From an uncultured Microbacterium sp. (GTDB lineage: Bacteria; Actinomycetota; Actinomycetes; Actinomycetales; Microbacteriaceae): 13,713 nt of DNA. Where the stretch lies: contig CALKHM010000034.1 in NCBI GenBank assembly GCA_937988695.1, positions 1 to 13,713 of the forward strand. Direction: 5' to 3'. Below the pieces are notes generated by a model that saw nothing but the letters and a program-made list of their open reading frames with translations, had not been told where the DNA came from and ran no database searches. Both the position numbers and the translations under genes were made by a program. Positions 1 to 7,250 of this stretch are shown piece by piece; the stretch's first letter is position 1; every line of letters starts with the position of its first letter.

Positions 1-2
1 CG

Positions 3-656
3 CGCCTGTACCTCGACATGCATCCCGTGCCCGGCCTCTGGCTACCCAACGGGTGCATGGCGACCAGCGGCAGCCTGATCCGGTGGTTCCAGGCGCTGAT
101 CGGCGGAGATGATCTCGTCTCCCTCGACCAGCAGGCCGCGTCTCGGGCTCCGGCCGAACTGCTTTGCCTTCCGTACTTCCTCGGGGAGAAGAGTCCGTTG
201 CATGATCCCGACTTGCGCGGTGCGTTCGTCGGTCTACATCTCGGGCACTCCCGGGCAGACCTGTACCGGTCGGTGCTCGAAGGCATCGCTTTCGGCTTTC
301 GCCACCATCTCGACATCTTCGCGGAGATCGGGATTGTTCCTGACCAGGTGATGGTCACCAACGGAGGCAGCAAGTCCGTTCTGTGGAAGCAGATTCACGC
401 AGACGTGCTGGGCGTCTCGATGCTCCCCGTCGTCGATCATCCGGGCGCATCGCTGGGTGCTGCGATCGTCGCCGCGATCGGTGTCGGTGAGCTGGCCGAC
501 TGGCAGGCTTCGGAGCGGTTCCGTCGACTCGGTGTCGCCATCGACCCCGACCCGATCCGGCATCAGCGTTACGTGGATGCCTATCAGACCTGGCGGGCAG
601 CGGGCGAGAAGATCGCTCCGATCTCGCATCGACTTTCGCGGAGGGCTACCTCATGA
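3..656 (+). CDS. FGGY-family carbohydrate kinase, C-terminal part (5' end outside window)
   Basis: The reading frame is open from the window edge, so only the last 217 residues are visible; members of this family are usually about 480-520 residues. FGGY kinases phosphorylate a sugar, ketose or polyol with ATP in the cytoplasm. The visible part is the C-terminal actin-like domain. It has the family stretch LPYFLGEKSP, then a match to the second FGGY signature (G-L-H-L-G-H-S-R-A-D-L-Y-R-S-V-L-E-G), then the nucleotide-binding NGGSKS loop followed by W-K-Q-I-x-A-D-V-L-G. It looks closest to xylulokinase-like members, but substrate cannot be read from this half. The stop overlaps the next start as ATGA, so it shares an operon with an ABC importer. 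In this context it probably phosphorylates the sugar or ketose made by the downstream enzymes; that is inference. Confidence 0.9.
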   Translation, partial: RLYLDMHPVPGLWLPNGCMATSGSLIRWFQALIGGDDLVSLDQQAASRAPAELLCLPYFLGEKSPLHDPDLRGAFVGLHLGHSRADLYRSVLEGIAFGFRHHLDIFAEIGIVPDQVMVTNGGSKSVLWKQIHADVLGVSMLPVVDHPGASLGAAIVAAIGVGELADWQASERFRRLGVAIDPDPIRHQRYVDAYQTWRAAGEKIAPISHRLSRRATS

Positions 657-1474
657 GCACGGAAACCGTTGCGCTCGGCACTCGCCGGGGAAGGGCCGGC
701 AAGAGCGATCGTCGTGGCCGTCGGTTCTTCATCGGAACGGCCTGGACGGTCGCATCCTTCGCCATCGGCGTCATCCTCTGGCAGGTTGTCGCGGCGCTGG
801 GCGTAGAAGGCATTCCCGGGCCCCTCACCGTGCTGCGCCGTGGGATCGAGATGATTCAATCCGGTCTGCTCATCGGCGATCTTCTCGCGAGCCTCGGGCG
901 TGTGGTGGCGGGCTTCGTGATCGGTATCGCGGTGGCGGTGCCCGCCGGGTTCCTGGTCGGCTGGTATCCGGTCGTCCGCAAGCTGACAGAACCCTGGATC
1001 CAGTTCCTGCGCACCATCCCGCCGCTCGCGATGATTCCGCTCGTCATCGTGATCGCAGGGATCGGGGAGGCGCCCAAGGTCTGGATCATCTTCCTTGCCG
1101 CCTTCTTATCCAGCGTGATCGCCACCATCCAAGGCGTGACGAGCGTCGACTCCGTCTTGATCAACGCCGCTCGTGTGCTCGGTGCCAGCAACATGACCAT
1201 CTTTCTCCGGGTCGTGGTTCCCGCGTCCACACCGTTCATCCTGGTGGGCATGCGCATCGGCCTTGGCGCCTCATGGGCCACGCTCGTCGCCGCGGAGCTC
1301 GTCGCGGCCCAGCAGGGACTCGGATACCGGATGCAGCAGGCGCAGATCTACTACGACCTTCCGACGATCTTCGTATCGCTCATCACGATCGGGATCCTCG
1401 GGTATGCGATGGACCGATTGTTGCTGTCGCTCGAACACAAGCTGGTTGGCTGGCAAGACGGGGGCCGGAAGTGA
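653..1474 (+). CDS. ABC transporter permease, NitT/TauT (SsuC/TauC-like) family
   Basis: A 273-residue inner-membrane permease of the binding-protein-dependent family that serves sulfonate, nitrate, taurine and sulfate-ester importers. After a basic N-terminus (about residues 1-25) the chain is mostly hydrophobic, with around six membrane segments. The cytoplasmic EAA-type coupling loop that docks on the ATPase is seen at about residues 170-195 (A-A-R-V-L-G-A-S, then the V-V-P-A-S-x-P-F-I stretch). The ATG is preceded by GGAGGG at 640-645 with 7-base spacing and overlaps the kinase stop by 4 bases. It overlaps the following ATPase by 4 bases as well (GTGA), which fits a stoichiometric transporter operon. 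Family assignment is firm; the transported compound is not determined by sequence. Confidence 0.93.
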   Translation: MSTETVALGTRRGRAGKSDRRGRRFFIGTAWTVASFAIGVILWQVVAALGVEGIPGPLTVLRRGIEMIQSGLLIGDLLASLGRVVAGFVIGIAVAVPAGFLVGWYPVVRKLTEPWIQFLRTIPPLAMIPLVIVIAGIGEAPKVWIIFLAAFLSSVIATIQGVTSVDSVLINAARVLGASNMTIFLRVVVPASTPFILVGMRIGLGASWATLVAAELVAAQQGLGYRMQQAQIYYDLPTIFVSLITIGILGYAMDRLLLSLEHKLVGWQDGGRK

Positions 1475-2250
1475 GCGCGTTGGAGATTCCGTTGGACACG
1501 AAGATCTCGTTCCGGAATGTGCGGAAGACATTCACGGTCCGCGACAGCGAGTTCGTCGCACTCGACGATGTCAGCCTCGACGTCGGTGACGGCGAGTTCG
1601 TCACGATCGTCGGTCCGTCTGGATGCGGAAAGAGCACGTTGCTGACCATTGCCGCAGGTCTGACGGAATCGACGACGGGATCCGCATATGTCGACGGCAA
1701 GCCCGTGCAGGGTCCTGATCCCGATCGTGGGGTGATCTTCCAGCAATACGCGCTGTTCCCCTGGCTCACCGTGCGCAAGAACGTGGAGTTCGGCCCGTCG
1801 CTGAAGCGTGTTCCCCGGGCGCGACGTCGACAGATCGCACAGCATTTCATCGACCTCGTAGGGCTGACGGACTTTGCTGATGCGCTGCCAAAGATGCTCT
1901 CCGGAGGCATGAAGCAGCGCGCGGCTCTGGCACGGGCTTATGCGGCAGATCCCAAAGTGCTGCTCATGGATGAGCCGTTCGGTGCGATCGATGCGCTGAC
2001 GCGCGTTCGTCTGCAGGAGCAACTTCTGGAGACGTGGGGGAACGATCGACGCACCGTGCTGTTCATCACGCATGACGTCGACGAAGCGGTGTTCCTCGCG
2101 AATCGTGTCGTCGTCATGGCGTCGCGGCCGGGTCGGATCCGTGACGTGGTGGAGATCGATCTGCCGTATCCGCGTACCGCGGACACACGGTTGACCCCGG
2201 AGTTCGTCGCGCTTCGCGAAAGGGTGTGGCGCGGCGTGTACGACCAATGA
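1471..2250 (+). CDS. ABC transporter ATP-binding protein, NitT/TauT (SsuB/TauB-like) family
   Basis: A 259-residue cytoplasmic ATPase that powers the importer. All nucleotide-binding motifs are intact: Walker A GPSGCGKST at residues 48-56, Q-loop at Q91, signature LSGGM at 143-147 followed by K-Q-R, Walker B V-L-L-M-D-E-P with D167 and E168, and the H-loop histidine H201 in ITHDVDEA. The ITHDVDEAVFLANRV stretch and the short C-terminus without a regulatory domain are typical of SsuB/TauB/NrtD proteins. The frame stays open far upstream, but the GTG at 1471 is the start because homology begins about there (SALEIPL, then the F-R-N-V-R-K-T-F strand) and it gives the 4-base overlap with the permease. 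The upstream part of the frame is a shadow of the permease gene. Confidence 0.94.
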   Translation: MSALEIPLDTKISFRNVRKTFTVRDSEFVALDDVSLDVGDGEFVTIVGPSGCGKSTLLTIAAGLTESTTGSAYVDGKPVQGPDPDRGVIFQQYALFPWLTVRKNVEFGPSLKRVPRARRRQIAQHFIDLVGLTDFADALPKMLSGGMKQRAALARAYAADPKVLLMDEPFGAIDALTRVRLQEQLLETWGNDRRTVLFITHDVDEAVFLANRVVVMASRPGRIRDVVEIDLPYPRTADTRLTPEFVALRERVWRGVYDQ

Positions 2251-2296
2251 GCGGCCTTCCTGTCGCTTGTCAACCACCGAGAAAGGAGAACGCAGC

Positions 2297-3319
2297 ATGA
2301 AAATCAGAAAGACGATCCTCACAGCCGTCGGCATCGGCGCCGTGGCGGCAGTGCTCGCCGGGTGCGGGAGTACGCCTGCGAGCCACGATGGAGATGGAAA
2401 GACACAAGAAGGGCCGGTCTCGATACGCGTCGGATACACGCCCGACCCCGGAGGTGCCCCGCTCCTTGCCATCGCAGAGGATCAAGGCTTCTTCGAGAAG
2501 AACGGCGTGAAGCCGACTCTGACTCCGTTTGCCACAGGACCGATCCAGGTTCAGGCGATGGGCACCAACGACCTCGATGTCGGCTGGATCGGACCGGGTG
2601 CGATGTGGCTTCCGGCAGATGGCAAGGCCAAAGTCATATCGATGAATCTCGTTGATCTCTCGGACGTCATCTTGGCGAACCCCAAATCCGGGATCAAGAC
2701 CGTTGCCGATCTCAAGGGCAAGCAGATCGGCGTGCCGGAGGGTACCTCGGGAGACATGCTGCTGATGCAGGCGCTGAGCACAGCAGGCATGACCGTCGAT
2801 GACATCAAGAAGGTGCAGATGGACCCGGCGACCCTGGTCTCTGCCTTCAGCTCGGGGAACATCGACGCCGTGGCGATCTGGCGTGCCGCTGTTTCGTCGG
2901 TGTTCACCACCATGCCGAACGTGACGGTCGTGGCCTCTGACGAGGACTATTACCCGGACTACGTCCCGGTCGGAGGCTATGTCGTCAGCGACAAGTTCCT
3001 CAAAGCCAGCCCCGACGGGGTCAAGCGGTTCGTGAGGGCGCTCCAGGAGGCCAACGACTACAGATACAGCCACCCAGACGAGACTCTGGCGATCACGTCG
3101 AAGTTCCTTCAGGTGGAGCCCGACCGCATCAAGCCGATCTTCGACTATGTGAAGTACTACACGACGGCCGAGTTCGTGAAGTACACCGAAGACGGCACGG
3201 TCGAGAAATGGCTGCAGCACGAAGTCGACTTCTTCGACAAGCTCGGCCGGATCACGACGCCCGTGCCGGTCTCGCAGTTCTATCTCTCCGACATGTACGT
3301 CGAGGCATCGAAGGGCTAG
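2297..3319 (+). CDS. ABC transporter substrate-binding lipoprotein, TauA/SsuA/NMT1-like
   Basis: A 340-residue extracellular binding protein tethered by lipid. The N-terminus has basic residues (K2, R4, K5), a hydrophobic core and a lipobox L-A-G-C with the lipidated cysteine at C23. The mature part has the family pattern: I-R-V-G-Y-T-P strand, L-x-A-I-A-E-D-Q-G-F-F-E-K-N-G-V, L-D-V-G-W-I-G-P-G, then L-K-G-K-Q-I-G-V-P-E-G-T-S-G-D, which shape a ligand pocket between two lobes. The start is ATG 2297, because GAAAGGAG (2281-2288) lies 8 bases upstream; a TTG at 2267 in frame would add ten residues before the signal peptide and is less likely. It follows the ATPase after 46 bases. This family binds sulfonates, sulfate esters, nitrate, pyrimidine precursors and aromatic acids, so the ligand remains open. 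The sulfatase in the operon favours a sulfate ester. Confidence 0.92.
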   Translation: MKIRKTILTAVGIGAVAAVLAGCGSTPASHDGDGKTQEGPVSIRVGYTPDPGGAPLLAIAEDQGFFEKNGVKPTLTPFATGPIQVQAMGTNDLDVGWIGPGAMWLPADGKAKVISMNLVDLSDVILANPKSGIKTVADLKGKQIGVPEGTSGDMLLMQALSTAGMTVDDIKKVQMDPATLVSAFSSGNIDAVAIWRAAVSSVFTTMPNVTVVASDEDYYPDYVPVGGYVVSDKFLKASPDGVKRFVRALQEANDYRYSHPDETLAITSKFLQVEPDRIKPIFDYVKYYTTAEFVKYTEDGTVEKWLQHEVDFFDKLGRITTPVPVSQFYLSDMYVEASKG

Positions 3320-3323
3320 ACAC

Positions 3324-4748
3324 GTGCGATACCGCCAGCCGGCTTCCCCACCCGGGGCGCTTCCCGTCTCTGCGATGGGACTGAGAACCGCCTATCGTGA
3401 AAGACGACTCTCTCCCGTCGAGGTCGTCTCTGCGGTCATCGACCGCATCGTTGCGCGGGACTCGGAACTGCACTCGTTCGAGACCACCACCTTCGACCTG
3501 GCGATGGAGGCGGCCAAGCGAGCGGAGCGAGCCTATGCGGACGGTGACGCGGGGGAGCTGGCTGGCGTGCCGATCACGCTCAAGGACCTCACACCCACCA
3601 GGGGAGTGAGGACGACACTCGGTTCCCTCACTCGCAAGGACTGGATTCCCGACTTCGACGTGCCGGTCGTCGAGCGGCTGCGGGGAGCGGGTGCGGCTGT
3701 CCTCGGCAAGACGAGCACGCCGGAGTTCGGATGGAAGGCGGCCAGCGGGAACAGGCTCTCTGCACGCACCGTCAATCCGTGGAACCATGCGTTGACGCCG
3801 GGCGGATCGAGCAGCGGCGCGGGTGCGGGGCTGGCGGCGGGGCTCGGCTACCTCGCCCAAGGCAGCGATGGTGCAGGCTCTGTCCGCATCCCCGCGAGCT
3901 TCTGCGCAGTGGTGGGGATGAAGCCGTCCTACGGTCTGATTCCGCACTATCCCGTTGCGTTGATCGGGCGGCTCTCCCATCTCGGGCCGATGGCGCGAAC
4001 CGTCCGCGATTGCGCGCTCATGCTCGACGTGATGCAGGGCGCTGACCCGCGAGATCCGGATTCCTGGACGTCGATTTCTCGTTTCCAGGAGCTTGAGGAT
4101 GGCCCCCGTCTTCGGATCGGGTGGGTGAGCGACCTCGGTTATGCGCGCGCGGACCCTGACGTCGAAGAGGTGTTCCTGACGGCTCTCGAGCACTTCGTCC
4201 GTCTCGGCCATGAGGTCCGGGAGGTGAAATGGGATCTCCCGGATCCGTACGAAGAGCTCATCACGGTGTGGAGCTCCGGGATGGCAGCGCATCATTCCGC
4301 GACGTTCGCGGCTGACGCGCCACTGATCGATCAGGGCCGTCGCGTGCTCGTGGAGCGAGGATTCGGGGTGCGGGGCACGGACATCTCTGCCGCCTCTCGG
4401 ATGTTCGCCGAGTACCACGATGCCGTCCGTGGCCTGATGACAGGTGTCGACGTCCTTGTCACGCCGACCGTTCCCTGCGCCCCCTTCCCGGTGGAGGAGG
4501 ACTTCCCTGACATGCCTGGTCGTCCCGACCCGCTCGGCTGGGCGATATACACCTACCCGTTCAACATCACGGGTCAGCCGGCGATCAGCGTGCCTTGCGG
4601 GTCGGACCGCAACGGCATGCCGGTTGGCCTGCAGATCGTCGGCCCGTGGCGACGCGACGACCTCGTCCTCCGACTCGCCCGCGCCTTCGAGGATTCGAGA
4701 GGCCCATGGACCTACCCGAACGACAGGAGCCAGCAGAATGAGCAGTGA
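3324..4748 (+). CDS. Amidase signature family hydrolase
   Basis: A 474-residue amidase-signature enzyme, about the usual length. The Ser-cisSer-Lys triad is complete: K87 in I-T-L-K-D, S162 in P-G-G-S-S-S-G, and nucleophile S186 in S-D-G-A-G-S-V-R-I-P. The family includes GatA, fatty acid amide hydrolase, aryl acylamidases and many amide-degrading enzymes. GatA of tRNA amidation is unlikely because no GatB or GatC is next to it. The C-terminal G-Q-P-A-I-S-V-P-C-G and G-M-P-V-G-L-Q-I-V-G-P-W-R-R-D-D motifs are also standard. There is no signal peptide, so it should act in the cytoplasm on imported material. The GTG start has GAAGGG at 3310-3315, 8 bases upstream and inside the end of the binding-protein gene; the gap is 4 bases. 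An ATG at 3375 is possible but lacks a ribosome site. Amide substrate unknown. Confidence 0.92.
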   Translation: MRYRQPASPPGALPVSAMGLRTAYRERRLSPVEVVSAVIDRIVARDSELHSFETTTFDLAMEAAKRAERAYADGDAGELAGVPITLKDLTPTRGVRTTLGSLTRKDWIPDFDVPVVERLRGAGAAVLGKTSTPEFGWKAASGNRLSARTVNPWNHALTPGGSSSGAGAGLAAGLGYLAQGSDGAGSVRIPASFCAVVGMKPSYGLIPHYPVALIGRLSHLGPMARTVRDCALMLDVMQGADPRDPDSWTSISRFQELEDGPRLRIGWVSDLGYARADPDVEEVFLTALEHFVRLGHEVREVKWDLPDPYEELITVWSSGMAAHHSATFAADAPLIDQGRRVLVERGFGVRGTDISAASRMFAEYHDAVRGLMTGVDVLVTPTVPCAPFPVEEDFPDMPGRPDPLGWAIYTYPFNITGQPAISVPCGSDRNGMPVGLQIVGPWRRDDLVLRLARAFEDSRGPWTYPNDRSQQNEQ

Positions 4749-6306
4749 GAACGACCGACCGAACATCCTCCTCGTCATGTGCGATCAGTTGTCCGCGCTG
4801 GCGACATCGCCGTACGGCAACCATGAGGTTCTCACCCCGAACCTCCAACGACTGTCCGCGCGGGGCACGACCTTCGAGAACGCGTACTGCAATGCGCCGC
4901 TGTGCGCACCGTCGAGAGCATCGATGATGACGGGGCGCCTGCCGGACGACATTCCCGTCAACGACAACGCGGAAGAACTCCCGGCGACGATTCCCACATT
5001 CGCGCATCATCTGCGACGAGCCGGGTACAGAACCGTGCTCAGCGGCAAGATGCACTTCGTCGGTCCCGACCAGCTGCATGGCTTCGAAGAGCGGCTGACG
5101 ACGGACATCTATCCGGCCGATCTCCAATGGGCGCAGGACTGGGAGACGTTGGGAGTTCCTCCCCGTGATCCCGAGGAGGAGATCTTCGGGAGATACATGG
5201 CCCATATGGTGCCGGAGGCAGGTCCGGTGCCGTGGTCGACTCAGCTGGACTACGACGAGGAGGTGCATTTCCGTGCGCTGGAGCGCATTCGCCAGCTGTC
5301 GCGCAGCCGGACAGCGGATGCGGCGCCATGGTTCCTCTGCGTCTCGTATACGCAACCTCACGATCCCTACGCGCCCGCCCAGGAGTATTGGGATCGCTAC
5401 GAGGGGGTCGAGATCACGTTGCCGACCCCCGCCCCCGAGGGCTATCGGCTCACGGCGTGGGACACGTGGGTCAATGCGTATCACGGGATCGATGTCGTAC
5501 GCCCCTCGGACGAGCAGGTTCTGGCGGCGCGTCGCGGCTATTACGCGATGACCAGCTACATCGATGACAAGCTCGCGGAACTCCAGCGCGAACTGGAGCG
5601 GTTCGGTGTTCTCGATGACACCGTCGTCGTCTTCATCAGCGACCATGGCGACCAGATCGGCGAACACGGGATGTTCTTCAAGCGGACATTCCGGGAGTGG
5701 TCGACGCGCATCCCGATGATCTTCGCGGGGCCGGGTATCCCGGAAGGCGAGCGCAGGTCAGCGCCGGTATCCTTGATCGACCTCTTCCCGACGATCCTCG
5801 GCGTCGCCGGTGTCGATGGTGATCCGGCAGGCCTGACCGGGATACAGGGCTGTGATCTGTTTCCCGACGAGGGACGTGAGGAGAGCCGGCCGGTCATCAT
5901 CGACTACAACGGCGAGGGCACGATCGCCCCGACCAGGACGGTCGTGCAGGGCCGGTACAAGTACGTCTACGTCCATCAGCAGGACGAACTCCTTTATGAC
6001 CTCGCCGCAGATCCTGAGGAGTGGGTCAATCTGGCTGGTTCGCCCGACGGGATCGCGACGACGGAACGGCTGCGCGGGGTCTGCATGGACGGGTGGGATC
6101 CGGGCGAAGCGGAGCAGCGGATCCTCGCGAGTCAGAAGCGGCGTGCGTTCGTCAACGAAGCACTGTCGACCGGACTCTACGATTCGTGGAACTATCAGCC
6201 GTTCTTCGACGCAGCACGGATGTACGTGCGCCGGCCGATCACGAGGGTGTGGGACCGTGGCTCGATCAATCAGTGGAACACCGCCGAGGGCGCGGACCGC
6301 ACATGA
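4738..6306 (+). CDS. Class I sulfatase, choline-sulfatase (BetC)-like
   Basis: A 522-residue member of the type I sulfatase family, which hydrolyses sulfate esters. The formylglycine site is the Cys type: C56 in C-A-P-S-R, which needs conversion by a formylglycine-generating enzyme not seen here. Other active-site elements are the N-terminal metal site D16-Q17, K104 and H106 in SGKMHF, D302-H303 in S-D-H-G-D, H310 and K315. The block GKMHFVGPDQLHGFEERL, followed by TDIYPAD, is characteristic of choline-sulfatases, and the C-terminal S-W-N-Y-Q-P-x(3)-A-x(2)-Y tail matches that family too. The segment at about residues 130-165 differs from what I remember of rhizobial BetC, and no betaine genes are nearby, so the substrate may not be choline sulfate. 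No signal peptide: cytoplasmic. Start ATG 4738 has AGGAG at 4725-4729 and overlaps the amidase by 11 bases. Confidence 0.92.
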   Translation: MSSENDRPNILLVMCDQLSALATSPYGNHEVLTPNLQRLSARGTTFENAYCNAPLCAPSRASMMTGRLPDDIPVNDNAEELPATIPTFAHHLRRAGYRTVLSGKMHFVGPDQLHGFEERLTTDIYPADLQWAQDWETLGVPPRDPEEEIFGRYMAHMVPEAGPVPWSTQLDYDEEVHFRALERIRQLSRSRTADAAPWFLCVSYTQPHDPYAPAQEYWDRYEGVEITLPTPAPEGYRLTAWDTWVNAYHGIDVVRPSDEQVLAARRGYYAMTSYIDDKLAELQRELERFGVLDDTVVVFISDHGDQIGEHGMFFKRTFREWSTRIPMIFAGPGIPEGERRSAPVSLIDLFPTILGVAGVDGDPAGLTGIQGCDLFPDEGREESRPVIIDYNGEGTIAPTRTVVQGRYKYVYVHQQDELLYDLAADPEEWVNLAGSPDGIATTERLRGVCMDGWDPGEAEQRILASQKRRAFVNEALSTGLYDSWNYQPFFDAARMYVRRPITRVWDRGSINQWNTAEGADRT

Positions 6307-7250
6307 CGGTGACTGCTGATCCTGTGCGGAGATCACCGCGGATCCGGCTGGGGATCAACAACTGCTTCGCTGTCAAGCGCTGGCCCGATCCGGAGGACTG
6401 GTCGACAGTCGTCACGGACGTGCTCGGCCTCGACCTCGTGCAGGTCAGCGAAGACCTCCTCAGCCTCACTGCCGACAGGGCGGAGAACCTGCGAACCGTG
6501 GAGCGTGTGCGCGGTGTACTCGACGACTCCGGGATCGAAGTGCACAGTGTGTTCAGCGGTCTGGCGGCGTACGGCCGGAACCTGTTGCTCGCGCGATCCG
6601 AACGTGCACATGCCGCCGCCCTCGCATGGTTCGAAGAGCTGATCAGAGCAGCGCACGGTCTTGGCGGCCGAGGCGCGGGAGGCTTCCTCGGGGCTTTCAG
6701 CGTGCCTGATTTCATCGCCGGGGAGGCGGAGCGCTTGCTCGCTCGGCTGTTCACCGACATGCGCTCGCTCAGTGAGACGGCGCAGCGGTACGGACTCGAT
6801 TTCCTCCTCTTTGAGAACATGAGCGTGGAACGCGAGTACGGCCATCGAATCGAAGAGGCGAAGCGGATCGAAGCGTCCGTTTCCGGCGCTCCCGTTCCTT
6901 GGCGACTGTGTCTGGACGTCGGTCATCCGTTTGCGATCCGAGATGCACATCAGCGTGGCGGAGGTCTGGAGCCGTGGTTGTGCGAGCCGTGGGCATGCAC
7001 GCCGGTCGTCCAGCTGCAGCAGACGCGCTGGGGACAGGACCAGCACGCACCCTTCGCCGGCGAGCCGATCGAAGGACAGGTGGAAAGAGAGAAGGTCCTA
7101 GCGGCGGTCTCTGAATGGCCAGCCGACGAGGTCACCCTTCTGCTTGAGATCATCCCTTCCCATGAGGCCGCGGATGATCTCGTTCTGGAAGATCTGCGCG
7201 CGAGCGTTGACTACTGGCGGGAGGGTATCTCGTGTCTGGCAAAGAGATGA
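6303..7250 (+). CDS. TIM-barrel sugar isomerase/epimerase-like protein (xylose isomerase-like, AP endonuclease 2 family)
   Basis: A 315-residue protein with the pattern of xylose-isomerase-like TIM barrels, which usually bind a divalent metal and isomerise or epimerise sugars, ketoses or sugar phosphates in the cytoplasm. Visible strand-end motifs are the early R-L-G-I-N-N-C-F strand, L-V-Q-V-S-E-D-L-L, V-H-S-V-F-S-G-L, L-L-F-E-N-M-S (E171), L-C-L-D-V-G-H (D205, H208), V-V-Q-L-Q-Q-T (Q237-Q240) and L-L-L-E-I-I-P (E282). E171, D205, H208 and E282 are good candidates for the metal site. Many members are annotated only as sugar phosphate isomerase/epimerase, and I cannot give a substrate. The start is ATG 6303, giving a 4-base ATGA overlap with the sulfatase; the open frame further upstream is a shadow. 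With the dehydrogenase and FGGY kinase it suggests a route from a polyol or sugar to a ketose phosphate. Confidence 0.83.
   Translation: MTVTADPVRRSPRIRLGINNCFAVKRWPDPEDWSTVVTDVLGLDLVQVSEDLLSLTADRAENLRTVERVRGVLDDSGIEVHSVFSGLAAYGRNLLLARSERAHAAALAWFEELIRAAHGLGGRGAGGFLGAFSVPDFIAGEAERLLARLFTDMRSLSETAQRYGLDFLLFENMSVEREYGHRIEEAKRIEASVSGAPVPWRLCLDVGHPFAIRDAHQRGGGLEPWLCEPWACTPVVQLQQTRWGQDQHAPFAGEPIEGQVEREKVLAAVSEWPADEVTLLLEIIPSHEAADDLVLEDLRASVDYWREGISCLAKR

Noticed and set aside
457..1470. Open frame extending 1 kb upstream of the ATPase start
   Set aside because: It overlaps the kinase end and the whole permease in another frame and its translation is Arg/Gly-rich without motifs; the ATPase homology begins only at about 1471.
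1351..2472. Long minus-strand open frame (373 codons) across the ATPase gene
   Set aside because: It is antisense to a clear ABC ATPase, has no recognisable motif, and is the usual GC-driven shadow frame.
3324..4748. Amidase as GatA of the Glu-tRNA amidotransferase
   Set aside because: No gatB or gatC nearby, and the gene sits within a transport and catabolic operon.
3252..4778. Long minus-strand open frame (508 codons) opposite the amidase
   Set aside because: Antisense to an intact amidase with all catalytic residues; the translation is rich in Arg, His and Pro and shows no domain.
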